Source: Polaribacter marinaquae
GTDB taxonomy: Bacteria; Bacteroidota; Bacteroidia; Flavobacteriales; Flavobacteriaceae
Assembly: GCF_038019025.1 (NCBI RefSeq)
Contig: NZ_CP150496.1
Span: 3,054,001 to 3,118,000 of the forward strand
Direction of reading: 5' to 3'
DNA: 64,000 bases
A program made the position numbers and the translations under genes. Positions 36,126-44,373 of this stretch are shown in pieces. Every line of letters begins with the position of its first letter. The first letter of the stretch is position 1. The notes beneath the pieces were generated by a model. It was not told where the DNA came from and did not search any database. It was given only the letters and a program-made list of their open reading frames with translations.

Positions 36126-37400
36126 TTAAAATATATTAGTTTCCATTGTTTGTTGATTTATAGAGCTGTTAAAAATAGTCAACATTCTTTTAGCAATACC
36201 TGTCCAACCAAAATTTCTTCTTGCAAAACGAGCTCCTTCCACAGACATTTCGTTTCTTAAATTAGGGTACAAGAGTGGCATTGCCATCATTGCGCCAAAC
36301 TCTGTTGGTCTATGCGGATCTGCAAATAAAGCTTGATTTCCAAAATCTATCAAATCGCACAAACCACCATGCACAGTTACAACACTTGGTGTGCCACAAG
36401 CCATTGCTTCAATTGCAACCATACCAAAAGGTTCGTATCTAGAAGGCATTACAAAGATACTTGCAGATCTGTATACGTTTGCTAAATCTTCATCAGAAAT
36501 ATAATTTTTCCATTTTATTTTATCTGTAATACCAAGTTCTTCTGCCAATTCTTTTAATTTTTCAATACCATCTCTGTCTTGCTGAGAATCTCCACCAATT
36601 GCAGCGACCAATCTCGCTTCCGGACACAATTCAAATACGGTTGGTAAAGCATGTAAAAGTAAATCGTATCCTTTGTTATGCGCCATTCTTCCTAATGCTA
36701 AAATATCGGTAGGTTTTATATCGTATTTTAAACGAATCTTGTCATTTTCTTTTGAAGGAACAGGAAAAAATCGATTCTCGTCTATTCCCGGAGGTATCAT
36801 ACTACAATTTCTAGACAAAACGTCGTATTGCTGAATTAATAAATCTACTTGAGGTAACGTTGTTGCAATTACATAATTACACATTTGATAGACAAAATAT
36901 TCTTTTCTAATACGTTCTTTAAATCGGTAGGTTTTTTCCATTTCTATTTCGTCCATATCACTTCCCATGGTGTGCTGTTTCCACCAACCCAAAGAATGTG
37001 GTGTATGAACGTGACAAATACCTAATTCTTCTGCTATTTTCTGTCCTGCCCAACCAGCATCCCAATAATGAGAATAAACAACATCATATTTTTTATTCTC
37101 TTTTTTGATGGCAGCTAAAGTGTTTGTAACAAACTTTTTAAGATGGTCGTGCATATCTTCTTTTCTGATGAATTTTTTTCCACCAAAAGGAATCCTCCAA
37201 ATATTAAAATTATCATCTACATGATCATATTCTGGTTGGTCTTCAAATTGTCTTGTTACTAAATCTACACGTTTGCCTAATCTACTAAACCTGTCTGCTA
37301 ATTCTAAAACATATACTACTTGGCCTCCTGTATCTGGTTTTCCTAGTTCTGCATTTGCTCCAACATACCCATGTAAAGAGATCATTAAAATCGATTTCAT
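36126..37400 (-). CDS. GT4 glycosyltransferase of the sucrose-phosphate synthase type
   Basis: Probable transfer of a hexose from an NDP-sugar to fructose 6-phosphate. The start ILMISLHGYVGANAELGKPDTGGQVVYVLELA is the hallmark of sucrose-phosphate synthases and the related mannosylfructose-phosphate synthases. The donor site contains LALGRMAHNKGYDLLLHALP near residue 234 and SRYEPFGMVAIEAMACGTPSVV near residue 318 (the E-x7-E retaining motif). The length of 424 residues fits the catalytic domain alone. Sucrose or mannosylfructose cannot be told apart by eye. It is 4 nt after the upstream phosphatase-hydrolase gene. Confidence 0.85.
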   Translation of the reverse strand: MKSILMISLHGYVGANAELGKPDTGGQVVYVLELADRFSRLGKRVDLVTRQFEDQPEYDHVDDNFNIWRIPFGGKKFIRKEDMHDHLKKFVTNTLAAIKKENKKYDVVYSHYWDAGWAGQKIAEELGICHVHTPHSLGWWKQHTMGSDMDEIEMEKTYRFKERIRKEYFVYQMCNYVIATTLPQVDLLIQQYDVLSRNCSMIPPGIDENRFFPVPSKENDKIRLKYDIKPTDILALGRMAHNKGYDLLLHALPTVFELCPEARLVAAIGGDSQQDRDGIEKLKELAEELGITDKIKWKNYISDEDLANVYRSASIFVMPSRYEPFGMVAIEAMACGTPSVVTVHGGLCDLIDFGNQALFADPHRPTEFGAMMAMPLLYPNLRNEMSVEGARFARRNFGWTGIAKRMLTIFNSSINQQTMETNIF

Positions 37401-37404
37401 ATTT

Positions 37405-39498
37405 TTATTTTTTTGTATTGATTATTTTTAAATTACTACACGCAGAAATATATTGTGCTGCAGACCAAGCTTGGTAAGCTTTACCCATTGGTTTACCTGT
37501 TGTGCCATGAGCCCATTCTGTAAATTCCCATTCGTCTGTTATACCTTCTTTATTTATAAGTGCAAGCTTGTAAAGTTCTGCAATTGCGATATCTCTAAAA
37601 CCAAGTTTGTTAACAAATTTCACCCAAAAGCCACCAACAAAAGGCCAAATTCCGCCGTTGTGGTAATGGTTTGGTAGATTTAAAAGATTTACGGTATAGT
37701 AAGGTTTCCAATCTGGGTCTCCAGGACTAACTACTGGGTAAACGTTGGCAACAGGAAAAGGATCATTTACACCAACACCCAACATAAATTTAAATGTTTG
37801 ATGCGCTTTTTCTGCATCTATTGTGCCGTGTAAAAAGGCTAAAATATTACCTAAAGTATCACAACGCCAACTAAAATCGAAAGGAGTAGTTTGTGCTATT
37901 AAATAAGAAGTATCACCAAGTGTAAATTGTTTTTCTGCAAATGATACAGATTGAAATAATTTTTGCTGCGTAGAAGGCCAAAAGTTTTGAACGATTTCTT
38001 TTTTAATTACTTGAGACCACCTAATATATTCACCAGCTTCTTCATGATTACCCAGCATTTCTAACATTCTACCAAAGCAAACGTTAGATCTGTACCATAA
38101 AATCTCATCATATAAAATGTTATAACTTCTTCCAAATAGATCGGTCCAATCACCAGCTTCTGGTATTTCTAAAAGTGCATCGTTATTACTATCGTGTGCA
38201 CCTAACCAACGCATGGTTTCTTTAATGGCATCAATGTATTTTCTTAAAAAGGCAATATCTTTTGTAACGTTTACATATTCATAAAATGCAATAACTACCC
38301 AAATTCCGCTATCGATAGAGCAAATTCCGCCTACACCAGAATAATCTGGTTCTTCATTTTTTAAGCGAACATTGGCAGGTATTTGTCCGTTTCTAGAAAT
38401 ATGTTCTAATAACGTAATTAATGTTTGTCTTTGACATTGATGAATTTCTTCATCATCTATTAAAGAAAGAGAACCAATTACTGTAATTGCGCCATCTCTT
38501 GCCCAAACGCTGTGGTAATTTTCGTCGGTGCCATTTGGTATGTTATCTTTAATAGAACAAGCAGAAAAACCAAGTGGTGTAATATTTTTCTTTAAAGCTT
38601 CTATCGCTTTTATGTATCCTTCTTTAATTAAGGCAATTTTTTCGTCTGTGTCTTCTTGTGCTATGTTTTCCTTTTCTCTTTTTATAAAAAAGTCATCAGA
38701 ATGATCTATAACTATATCTTTTATGGCTTTTTCAGGAAATATTCCGTAGAAAATTAACCCTTCTATAACACCGTCTCCTTTTGTTTTTTCTGTGTGATAA
38801 ACTTTTTTATGTTTTGTATAAATATATAGTTCTTCATGTGCATTAGAAACAACAATACCATAGACGTTTTTAAGGTCGAACATTGCAGAATCATTACCAC
38901 TATCTCCAGCAACTAAAACTTCGTTTGTAGAAATTTCTAGTTTTTTAAGTAGCCATTGCAAGGCGTTACCTTTGTTTGCCCATTTTGGTAAAATATCTAA
39001 AAATTTATTACCAGAATATACAACGTTAACATCCATGTTGGCATCTATAAAATCTTGCTCTATACTTTCTATAAGTTCTGTGTTTGCATCATGAAAAAAG
39101 TAACTTCTCTTATAAGAATGTTGAAATTTACTTGGTTGATCGCTAATAGGGTGTTCTATTTTTTTAATAATGTTTTCTACAGCATCTAAATTCCACCCAT
39201 CATCTAAAACATCATTAAACTCTTTAATTACAGCTTTGTCTTTAAAATTATAAATATGTGTACCAACACCAGAAATAATATAATCGGGTTTTGGTAAAAT
39301 GTTTTTATTAATAAGATGTAAAACATCATCTATTAAACGCCCAGTGTTATATGTAAGAATTGTTTTGTTATTTTTTCTGTACTTATCCCAAACTTTTTTG
39401 AAATTACTTTTGTAGGTATGAAAATCGATTAATGTGTTGTCTATATCAAAGGATAATAGCTTGATTTCATTTTCAATTTTTAAGTTATTTACGCTCAT
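37405..39498 (-). CDS. HAD phosphatase fused to an (alpha/alpha)6 glycoside hydrolase
   Basis: Two-domain protein of ~697 residues. The N-terminal ~245 residues are a HAD-IIB phosphatase with LSFDIDNTLID (nucleophile Asp ~18) and VLVAGDSGNDSAMFD, like sucrose-6-phosphate phosphatases. The C-terminal ~430 residues are a helical-barrel glycosidase of GH100/GDE type, with SVWARDGAITVIG (likely catalytic Asp), GGICSIDSGIWVVIAFYEY, EAGDWTDLFGRSYN and NHYHNGGIWPFVGGFW. I use the ATG at 39498 (MSVNNLK), not the 23-codon extension. It could both dephosphorylate and cleave the disaccharide. The glycosidase family is not certain. Confidence 0.8.
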   Translation of the reverse strand: MSVNNLKIENEIKLLSFDIDNTLIDFHTYKSNFKKVWDKYRKNNKTILTYNTGRLIDDVLHLINKNILPKPDYIISGVGTHIYNFKDKAVIKEFNDVLDDGWNLDAVENIIKKIEHPISDQPSKFQHSYKRSYFFHDANTELIESIEQDFIDANMDVNVVYSGNKFLDILPKWANKGNALQWLLKKLEISTNEVLVAGDSGNDSAMFDLKNVYGIVVSNAHEELYIYTKHKKVYHTEKTKGDGVIEGLIFYGIFPEKAIKDIVIDHSDDFFIKREKENIAQEDTDEKIALIKEGYIKAIEALKKNITPLGFSACSIKDNIPNGTDENYHSVWARDGAITVIGSLSLIDDEEIHQCQRQTLITLLEHISRNGQIPANVRLKNEEPDYSGVGGICSIDSGIWVVIAFYEYVNVTKDIAFLRKYIDAIKETMRWLGAHDSNNDALLEIPEAGDWTDLFGRSYNILYDEILWYRSNVCFGRMLEMLGNHEEAGEYIRWSQVIKKEIVQNFWPSTQQKLFQSVSFAEKQFTLGDTSYLIAQTTPFDFSWRCDTLGNILAFLHGTIDAEKAHQTFKFMLGVGVNDPFPVANVYPVVSPGDPDWKPYYTVNLLNLPNHYHNGGIWPFVGGFWVKFVNKLGFRDIAIAELYKLALINKEGITDEWEFTEWAHGTTGKPMGKAYQAWSAAQYISACSNLKIINTKK

Positions 39499-39860
39499 TT
39501 TAGTGTAATTTTTAAGTAGAAAATTATATTTTTCTCTTAAATTATTAAAAATTAACAGGTTAGGCAAGACGTAAAGAGCTTAAGATTTAATTTTTATGAT
39601 TGTGATAATTAAGCCCATCAAAAAATATTATATAAGGAATATTAAGTGGAGTAGAATCGTATTTTAAAAATGAGGAAGAATTGTGTGTTTAGTAATTAAG
39701 TATCTTTATTTACCTAATTCTTAAAACTCTTTAGATTGAAAAAATAAGTGCCTTTTTTAAGCTGATAGTAATATCAATTTAAATAAAAGTATAGAAGAGG
39801 TTGTGAAGTCTTTTATTTCGGTTTTAGATATAGATTATCCGAAGGTATTTAATTCATTAA
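39499..39860. other. Non-coding stretch upstream of the sugar module
   Basis: About 360 nt of AT-rich DNA between the HAD-glycosidase start and the terminator of the AAA+ gene. It should contain the promoter of the sugar operon, but I found no exact TAnnTTTG box on the minus strand. A 42-codon open stretch at 39761-39889 lacks an ATG and runs into the terminator; I do not call it a gene. Confidence 0.5.
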
Positions 39861-39896
39861 AAAGACCTCACAAATTTTTATATCTGTGAGGTCTTT
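39861..39896 (-). terminator. Terminator of the AAA+ ATPase gene
   Basis: AAAGACCTCACA (39861-39872) pairs with TGTGAGGTCTTT (39885-39896) around a 12-nt loop; the minus strand continues with a T-rich run. It lies 7 nt after the stop codon. Confidence 0.85.
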
Positions 39897-39903
39897 AAGT
39901 AAA

Positions 39904-41370
39904 TTATAATCCGTTTATAAAATTACCATAAGGATCTTTAAATTGAGTACCTTCTGTAAAACGTTGTTTGCTTAATTTTTTATACTCTACCAAAGCCCAA
40001 AGAACAAATTCTTTCATAAAATAAGTATCTGTATCATTCATGTTTGGTTGATACTTTGTAATTAATTTTTGCAAGGGTTCTATTTTATCTAATTCACTTT
40101 TGTATCGTTTATCAGAATAATCATCTAATAACTCAAAATCAGTATCAATATTAAAAAACCAAGAAACAATAGTGTCATAAGGAGATTCTTCTTCTTGTTT
40201 TTCTAATTTTTTAATTTCAGGAAAATAATCAGGAAAAAGATTTTTAATAGCAGTTCTAATTAATTTCTCTGCAACTACGTGTGCACCTTCCTGTTCACCT
40301 TCATAAACCAATTCTACTTTACCAGTAATGGCAGGTATTATTCCGTCAAAATCGCTTAGACGAATCATTGTTTTTGAATCGCCAGATATAATGGCTCTTC
40401 TTTCTGCTGTACTTAATAAGTTTTCGAATGCAGAAATACTTAATCTTGCACTTACACCACTTTTAGCATCTATATATTCGCTATCTCTTGCTTCAAAAAC
40501 AATTTGCTCTAATAAATCTTTAGCTAGTTCTGGTACTTCTATAAACTCTTTTTGTGATGCTACTTTATTTGCTTCTTGTGCAGTAATTATTTTAGCTGTT
40601 TCTATATCTGCAGGATAATGTGTAAGAATTTGAGAACCAATTCTATCTTTTAAAGGTGTAACAATGCTACCTCTGTTTGTATAATCTTCTGGATTCGCAG
40701 TAAATACAAATTGCATATCTAAAGGTAAGCGTAATTTAAAACCACGAATTTGAATATCTCCTTCTTGTAAAATATTAAATAAAGCAACCTGAATTCTAGC
40801 TTGTAAATCTGGCAATTCATTAATTACAAAAATACAACGGTTTGCTCTTGGTATCATTCCGTAATGAATAACTCTGTCATCTGCATAACTTAGTTTTAAA
40901 TTGGCAGCTTTAATAGGATCTACATCACCAATTATATCTGCTACAGTAACATCTGGTGTTGCTAATTTTTCTGCAAAACGTTCGTTTCTATGCAACCAAA
41001 AAATAGGTGTGTCATCTCCTTTTTCTTTGATTAATTCTACTGCAAATCTAGATATTGGGTTTAAAGGATCGTCATTAATTTCAGAACCTTCTACTACCGG
41101 AATGTATTCGTCTAACAAGGTCAACATCAATCTTGCCAATCTAGTTTTTGCTTGACCACGCAAACCTAATAAATTGATGTTATGTTTACTTAAAATAGCT
41201 CTTTCTAGTTCTGGTATTACTGTATTTTCGTATCCATGTACACCCTTAAAAATGGTTTCTTTATTCATCATTTTACTGATGAGGTTTTCTCTTAATTCAT
41301 CTTTTATAGATTTCGATTCGTATCCAGATTTTTTTAAATCTCCTAATGTATTTATGCCGCTTATATTCAT
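39904..41370 (-). CDS. MoxR/ChlI-type AAA+ ATPase
   Basis: A 488-residue cytoplasmic ATPase. The Walker A loop is GLRGQAKTRL near residue 94, with Ala before Lys as is common in MoxR proteins; Walker B is near CIFVINELPDL (residue ~190), and the sensor 1 region is FVFTANPEDYTNRG. The arginine finger region LKDRIGSQILTHYPAD follows. MoxR ATPases usually act with a VWA protein as metal-insertion or complex-remodelling chaperones; the VWA gene directly upstream on the same strand (63-nt gap) fits this. Confidence 0.88.
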   Translation of the reverse strand: MNISGINTLGDLKKSGYESKSIKDELRENLISKMMNKETIFKGVHGYENTVIPELERAILSKHNINLLGLRGQAKTRLARLMLTLLDEYIPVVEGSEINDDPLNPISRFAVELIKEKGDDTPIFWLHRNERFAEKLATPDVTVADIIGDVDPIKAANLKLSYADDRVIHYGMIPRANRCIFVINELPDLQARIQVALFNILQEGDIQIRGFKLRLPLDMQFVFTANPEDYTNRGSIVTPLKDRIGSQILTHYPADIETAKIITAQEANKVASQKEFIEVPELAKDLLEQIVFEARDSEYIDAKSGVSARLSISAFENLLSTAERRAIISGDSKTMIRLSDFDGIIPAITGKVELVYEGEQEGAHVVAEKLIRTAIKNLFPDYFPEIKKLEKQEEESPYDTIVSWFFNIDTDFELLDDYSDKRYKSELDKIEPLQKLITKYQPNMNDTDTYFMKEFVLWALVEYKKLSKQRFTEGTQFKDPYGNFINGL

Positions 41371-41433
41371 TTGAGTTTTCTTTTACTTGCAGTAATTAAT
41401 ATTTTATAGTTCTATTTTTACTACTTGTATTAT

Positions 41434-42561
41434 TTATCCTTTAATTCTTTTTTTTCTATTGGTTTCGTAGTCTTCAAAAATCATTTCTCCTAAACCTTTT
41501 AAACCGGTATAAAATGCTTTTCCTTGATTTGCTTGGGTAAATGCTCTAACAAATTGCATTAAATACGGATCTTGTGCAATCATAAAAGTTGTAATAGGAA
41601 TGTGTAATTTTCTTGCTTGTTGTGCCATTGCATAACATTTGTTTACAATGTATTTATCTAAACCATTACTGTTTTTATAATATTGACCATCGGGTAAACG
41701 CAAGCAACTTGGTTTTCCGTCTGTAATCATAAATATTTGTTTGTTGGTATTTCTTTTTCTTCTTAACAAATCCATAGCTAAATTTAAACCCGCAACCGTA
41801 TTTGTGTGATAAGGACCAACTTGTAAATATGGTAAATCTTTAATTTTGATAGACCAAGCATCGTTACCAAAAACGATAATATCTAAAGTGTCTTTTGGGT
41901 ATCTTGTTGTAATTAATTCAGCCAAAGCCATGGCAACTTTCTTAGCAGGCGTAATTCGGTCTTCGCCATATAAAATCATAGAATGACTAATGTCTATCAT
42001 TAAAACAGTACTCATTTGACTTTTATGTAGTGTTTCTTCTACAACCAAATCATTCTCTGTAAGATTAAAATCGTTAATTCCGTTATTAACTTGTGCGTTT
42101 CTTATACTTTCTGTCATAGAAACCTTGTCTAAGGAGTCTCCAAATTGATATGCTCTAAAATCACCTGTATGTTCATCTCCAATTCCTGGCGATTTACTTT
42201 TATGATTACCAGCACCGCTTCTTTTAATTTTACCAAAAATATGATTTAACGCTTGTTGTCTAATAGCACGCTCTGTTTTTGCAGTAATTTTTGTTCCGCC
42301 AACTCCATTACCATCGATTTCTTCTTTGATGTAGCCTTTCTTTTTTAGGTCTTCTACAAAATCATCAATCGTATAATTTTCATCGGTTAATTTGTACTCT
42401 ACATCCAAAGATCTTAACCAATCGATTGCTTCGTCAAAATCACCAGAAGTATGTGTAATTAGTTCTTTAAATATTTCGAAAAGTTTTTCAAAAGGAGAGA
42501 TGTTTTCTGCTTCGTAAGTTTTAAAAACAAATCCTTTTCTTATTTTATTTTTTTTCATCAT
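41434..42561 (-). CDS. VWA-domain protein, partner of the MoxR ATPase
   Basis: A 375-residue soluble protein. The C-terminal von Willebrand A domain (~185-370) has the MIDAS motif DISHSM (near residue 195) and the later FMITDGKPSC segment. The N-terminal ~120 residues are helical and charged; residues ~120-150 contain SPGIGDEHTGDFRAYQFGD. No signal peptide is seen. Two ATG codons are adjacent at the start (42561 and 42558). It is the upstream gene of a two-gene operon with the AAA+ ATPase, the classic MoxR/VWA pair; the target is unknown. Confidence 0.87.
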   Translation of the reverse strand: MMKKNKIRKGFVFKTYEAENISPFEKLFEIFKELITHTSGDFDEAIDWLRSLDVEYKLTDENYTIDDFVEDLKKKGYIKEEIDGNGVGGTKITAKTERAIRQQALNHIFGKIKRSGAGNHKSKSPGIGDEHTGDFRAYQFGDSLDKVSMTESIRNAQVNNGINDFNLTENDLVVEETLHKSQMSTVLMIDISHSMILYGEDRITPAKKVAMALAELITTRYPKDTLDIIVFGNDAWSIKIKDLPYLQVGPYHTNTVAGLNLAMDLLRRKRNTNKQIFMITDGKPSCLRLPDGQYYKNSNGLDKYIVNKCYAMAQQARKLHIPITTFMIAQDPYLMQFVRAFTQANQGKAFYTGLKGLGEMIFEDYETNRKKRIKG

Positions 42562-42660
42562 AATAAAAATACAACTTTTAGTTATTTTAAATCTTTCTAA
42601 AAAGTTAATTTAAAAACCTTATTGTTTTACAAAAATACAAAAAGATTAAACAAAATTCTA

Positions 42661-42668
42661 TATATTTG
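42661..42668 (+). promoter_or_regulatory. -7 element very close to the TIGR01777 start
   Basis: TATATTTG ends only 4 nt before the ATG at 42673. With transcription starting a few bases after the -7 box, the mRNA would begin at or near the ATG, a leaderless transcript. No TTTG lies at 19-nt spacing. Confidence 0.45.
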
Positions 42669-42672
42669 TCGT

Positions 42673-43548
42673 ATGTCTATAATATTAATTACAGGAGGTA
42701 CAGGTTTAGTTGGTAGTAAATTAACAGAAGTTTTACTAGCTAATAATCATGAAGTAAGAATTCTTAGCAGAAACCCTTCAAATAAGAATGAATTTAAATG
42801 GGATATTTCTAAAGGATTTGTTGATGAAAAAGCATTGACAAATATCGATTATATAATTCATTTAGCCGGAGCTGGTATTGCAGATAAAAGATGGACTGAT
42901 AAAAGAAAACAAATTATTATTGATAGTAGGGTAGAGACTGCAAATTTACTTTTCGATAAAATTAAAAAATTAGATATTCAATTAAAAGGCTTTATCTCTG
43001 CTTCGGGTAGTAATTACTACGGAGCAAAAACAGTGAATAATGTTTTTAAAGAAAGTGATGAATCTGGAGATGATTTTTTAGGAGAGGTTTGTTTAAAGTG
43101 GGAAAATGCGGCAAATAAATTTAAAGAGTTAAATGTATCCGTAACAATATTAAGAACAGGTATTGTATTGTCTAAAAAAGGTGGTGCGTTAGAAAAAATG
43201 AAAACACCTATAATTTCTCCGTTAGGTTCTGGAAACCAATATATGTCTTGGATAGATATCGAAGATTTATGTAATTTATATTTAAAATCTGTTGAAGAAA
43301 ATTTTGAAGGAGTTTTTAATGCCGTTTCTCCAGAATTTCACACAAGTAAATCTTTTTCTAAAATATTAGCAAAATCTATCGGTAGACCTTTTTTACCAAT
43401 AGCCGTACCTGGTTTTTTGTTAAAATTAGTTTTCGGAGAGTTGGCAGTTATCCTTTTAGAAGGTAATAGGTTATCTAGTAGTAAAATTTTAAATACTGGT
43501 TTTAAATTTAAATTTGAAAGTTTAGAGAAAGCATTGCGTAAAATGTAA
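42673..43548 (+). CDS. TIGR01777 family NAD-dependent epimerase (SDR39U1/YfcH type)
   Basis: Extended SDR of ~291 residues. The start MSIILITGGTGLVGSKLTEVL has the TGGTGxxG loop. HLAGAGIADKRWTDKRK is the family hallmark near residue 55; the active-site region GFISASGSNYYGAK and the end segment FGELAVILLEGNRLSSSKIL also fit. The ATG at 42673 is chosen; the longer open frame has only a TTG start upstream of the promoter box. Substrate unknown. It is followed by a strong terminator. Confidence 0.88.
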   Translation: MSIILITGGTGLVGSKLTEVLLANNHEVRILSRNPSNKNEFKWDISKGFVDEKALTNIDYIIHLAGAGIADKRWTDKRKQIIIDSRVETANLLFDKIKKLDIQLKGFISASGSNYYGAKTVNNVFKESDESGDDFLGEVCLKWENAANKFKELNVSVTILRTGIVLSKKGGALEKMKTPIISPLGSGNQYMSWIDIEDLCNLYLKSVEENFEGVFNAVSPEFHTSKSFSKILAKSIGRPFLPIAVPGFLLKLVFGELAVILLEGNRLSSSKILNTGFKFKFESLEKALRKM

Positions 43549-43636
43549 TAGAAACAAGCTTATTTTATATAAATTAAGTTTATGATATATTAAATGTAAC
43601 GTTTGGGGGAATGTTATGTTTGGTGTAGTTTAAAGT

Positions 43637-43666
43637 AAAAAGACGAACTGATAAGTTCGTCTTTTT
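43637..43666. terminator. Terminator after the TIGR01777 gene
   Basis: AAAAAGACGAACT (43637-43649) pairs with 43654-43666 across loop GATA, then TGTTTTTT. The same stem recurs at 44102-44127. Confidence 0.88.
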
Positions 43667-44101
43667 TGTTTTTTATAACCTATAAAATATATGGGGGTAT
43701 AACTTATAGGTAATAAAAGCTAGGGGATTTATGTAAATGAAGTTAGGGCTTCGTTTGAAATCTCTATAGTCTAACATGGGGGTTTTTAATAGAGTTTTTT
43801 TAATTAATTTCCTGATTAATAGTCTTTTGTTTCTACGATGTAAAATTATTATAGTTTTGTGAATCAAAAAAAAAAAATTAAATCGAAAACGTTTGCGGAA
43901 AATCGAAAACGTTTTCGATTTATTTTTTAACCTACTTTAGTATGTTAATTTTTGATTGTTTAATTATTTAATACAGGAAAAACACCCTTTAATTTATCTT
44001 TTTGCTATTTTTTAGGATGGCAGTAAACTTATTCATAAAAAAACATTTAAAAATTATCAATTTCGTAGCTAGTAGTTATTCTAAAATAATATTCTAAAAA
44101 A
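43667..44101. other. Non-coding stretch between twin terminators
   Basis: About 435 nt without a convincing gene. The left part has G-runs (GGGGG at 43692-43696 and another near 43778) unusual for this DNA. The middle holds the tandem palindromes at 43881-43920. A 26-codon frame beginning ATGGCAGTAAAC near 44016 is too short to judge. The stretch may be the scar of a lost, regulated locus. Confidence 0.4.
43881..43920. promoter_or_regulatory. Tandem LacI-type operator-like palindromes
   Basis: AATCGAAAACGTTTTCGATT at 43901-43920 is a perfect 20-bp palindrome with a central CG, the form typical of LacI-family operators. A second, degenerate copy (AATCGAAAACGTTTGCGG) starts at 43881, exactly 20 bp upstream. 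No LacI-family gene or start codon of a substantial gene is near. Confidence 0.55.
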
Positions 44102-44127
44102 AAAGACGAACTATAAAGTTCGTCTTT
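44102..44127 (-). terminator. Terminator of the T9SS/small-peptide operon
   Basis: AAAGACGAACT (44102-44112) pairs with AGTTCGTCTTT (44117-44127), loop ATAA; on the minus strand the right side is a run of nine T. The stem matches that at 43637. Confidence 0.88.
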
Positions 44128-44193
44128 CTCTTTATGATTTTAAAAAGTATCTGGGGTTTATTAGACTTTTAAAAATCATGTGTAAAAATTGTT

Positions 44194-44355
44194 TTAAAAA
44201 TTTGAACCAGGTGCTTCAGGCAGTGGTGATTGCGCTTGCGCTTTCTGCGGATTTAAAATCATATAGGTTCCTAAAGCAGTTAAAGCAGCGTATTTACCAT
44301 AATTACCAATTTTTTTTATGGCTTCTTTTCTTGTAATGTCTTTATTGTTTTCCAT
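44194..44355 (-). CDS. Small exported peptide, 53 residues
   Basis: A short gene starting with ATG at 44355: MENNKDITRKEAIKKIGNYG, then a hydrophobic stretch (KYAALTALGTYMIL), an AQAQ-type cleavage site near residue 42 and a ten-residue proline-containing tail ending APGSNF. The form RKEAIKKIG plus hydrophobic helix is like signal peptides of small Bacteroidota secreted proteins. It starts 18 nt after the stop of the large T9SS gene and is followed by a strong terminator, so it is the last gene of that operon. Function unknown. Confidence 0.7.
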   Translation of the reverse strand: MENNKDITRKEAIKKIGNYGKYAALTALGTYMILNPQKAQAQSPLPEAPGSNF

Positions 44356-44373
44356 TTATTGAATGTATAGGGA

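Noticed and set aside
39761..39889. 42-codon open stretch with a coding-like piece (FISVLDIDYPKVFNSL)
   Set aside because: No ATG, and it runs through the terminator of the AAA+ gene. It could be a gene relic, but the evidence is too thin.
43673..43867. 64-residue minus-strand open frame after the TIGR01777 gene
   Set aside because: Very basic, low-complexity translation, no coding-like features, and it overlaps the non-coding stretch with G-runs. Likely chance.
44016..44096. 26-codon frame starting ATGGCAGTAAAC after the LacI-like palindromes
   Set aside because: Too short, no recognised features; mentioned only as possible remnant.
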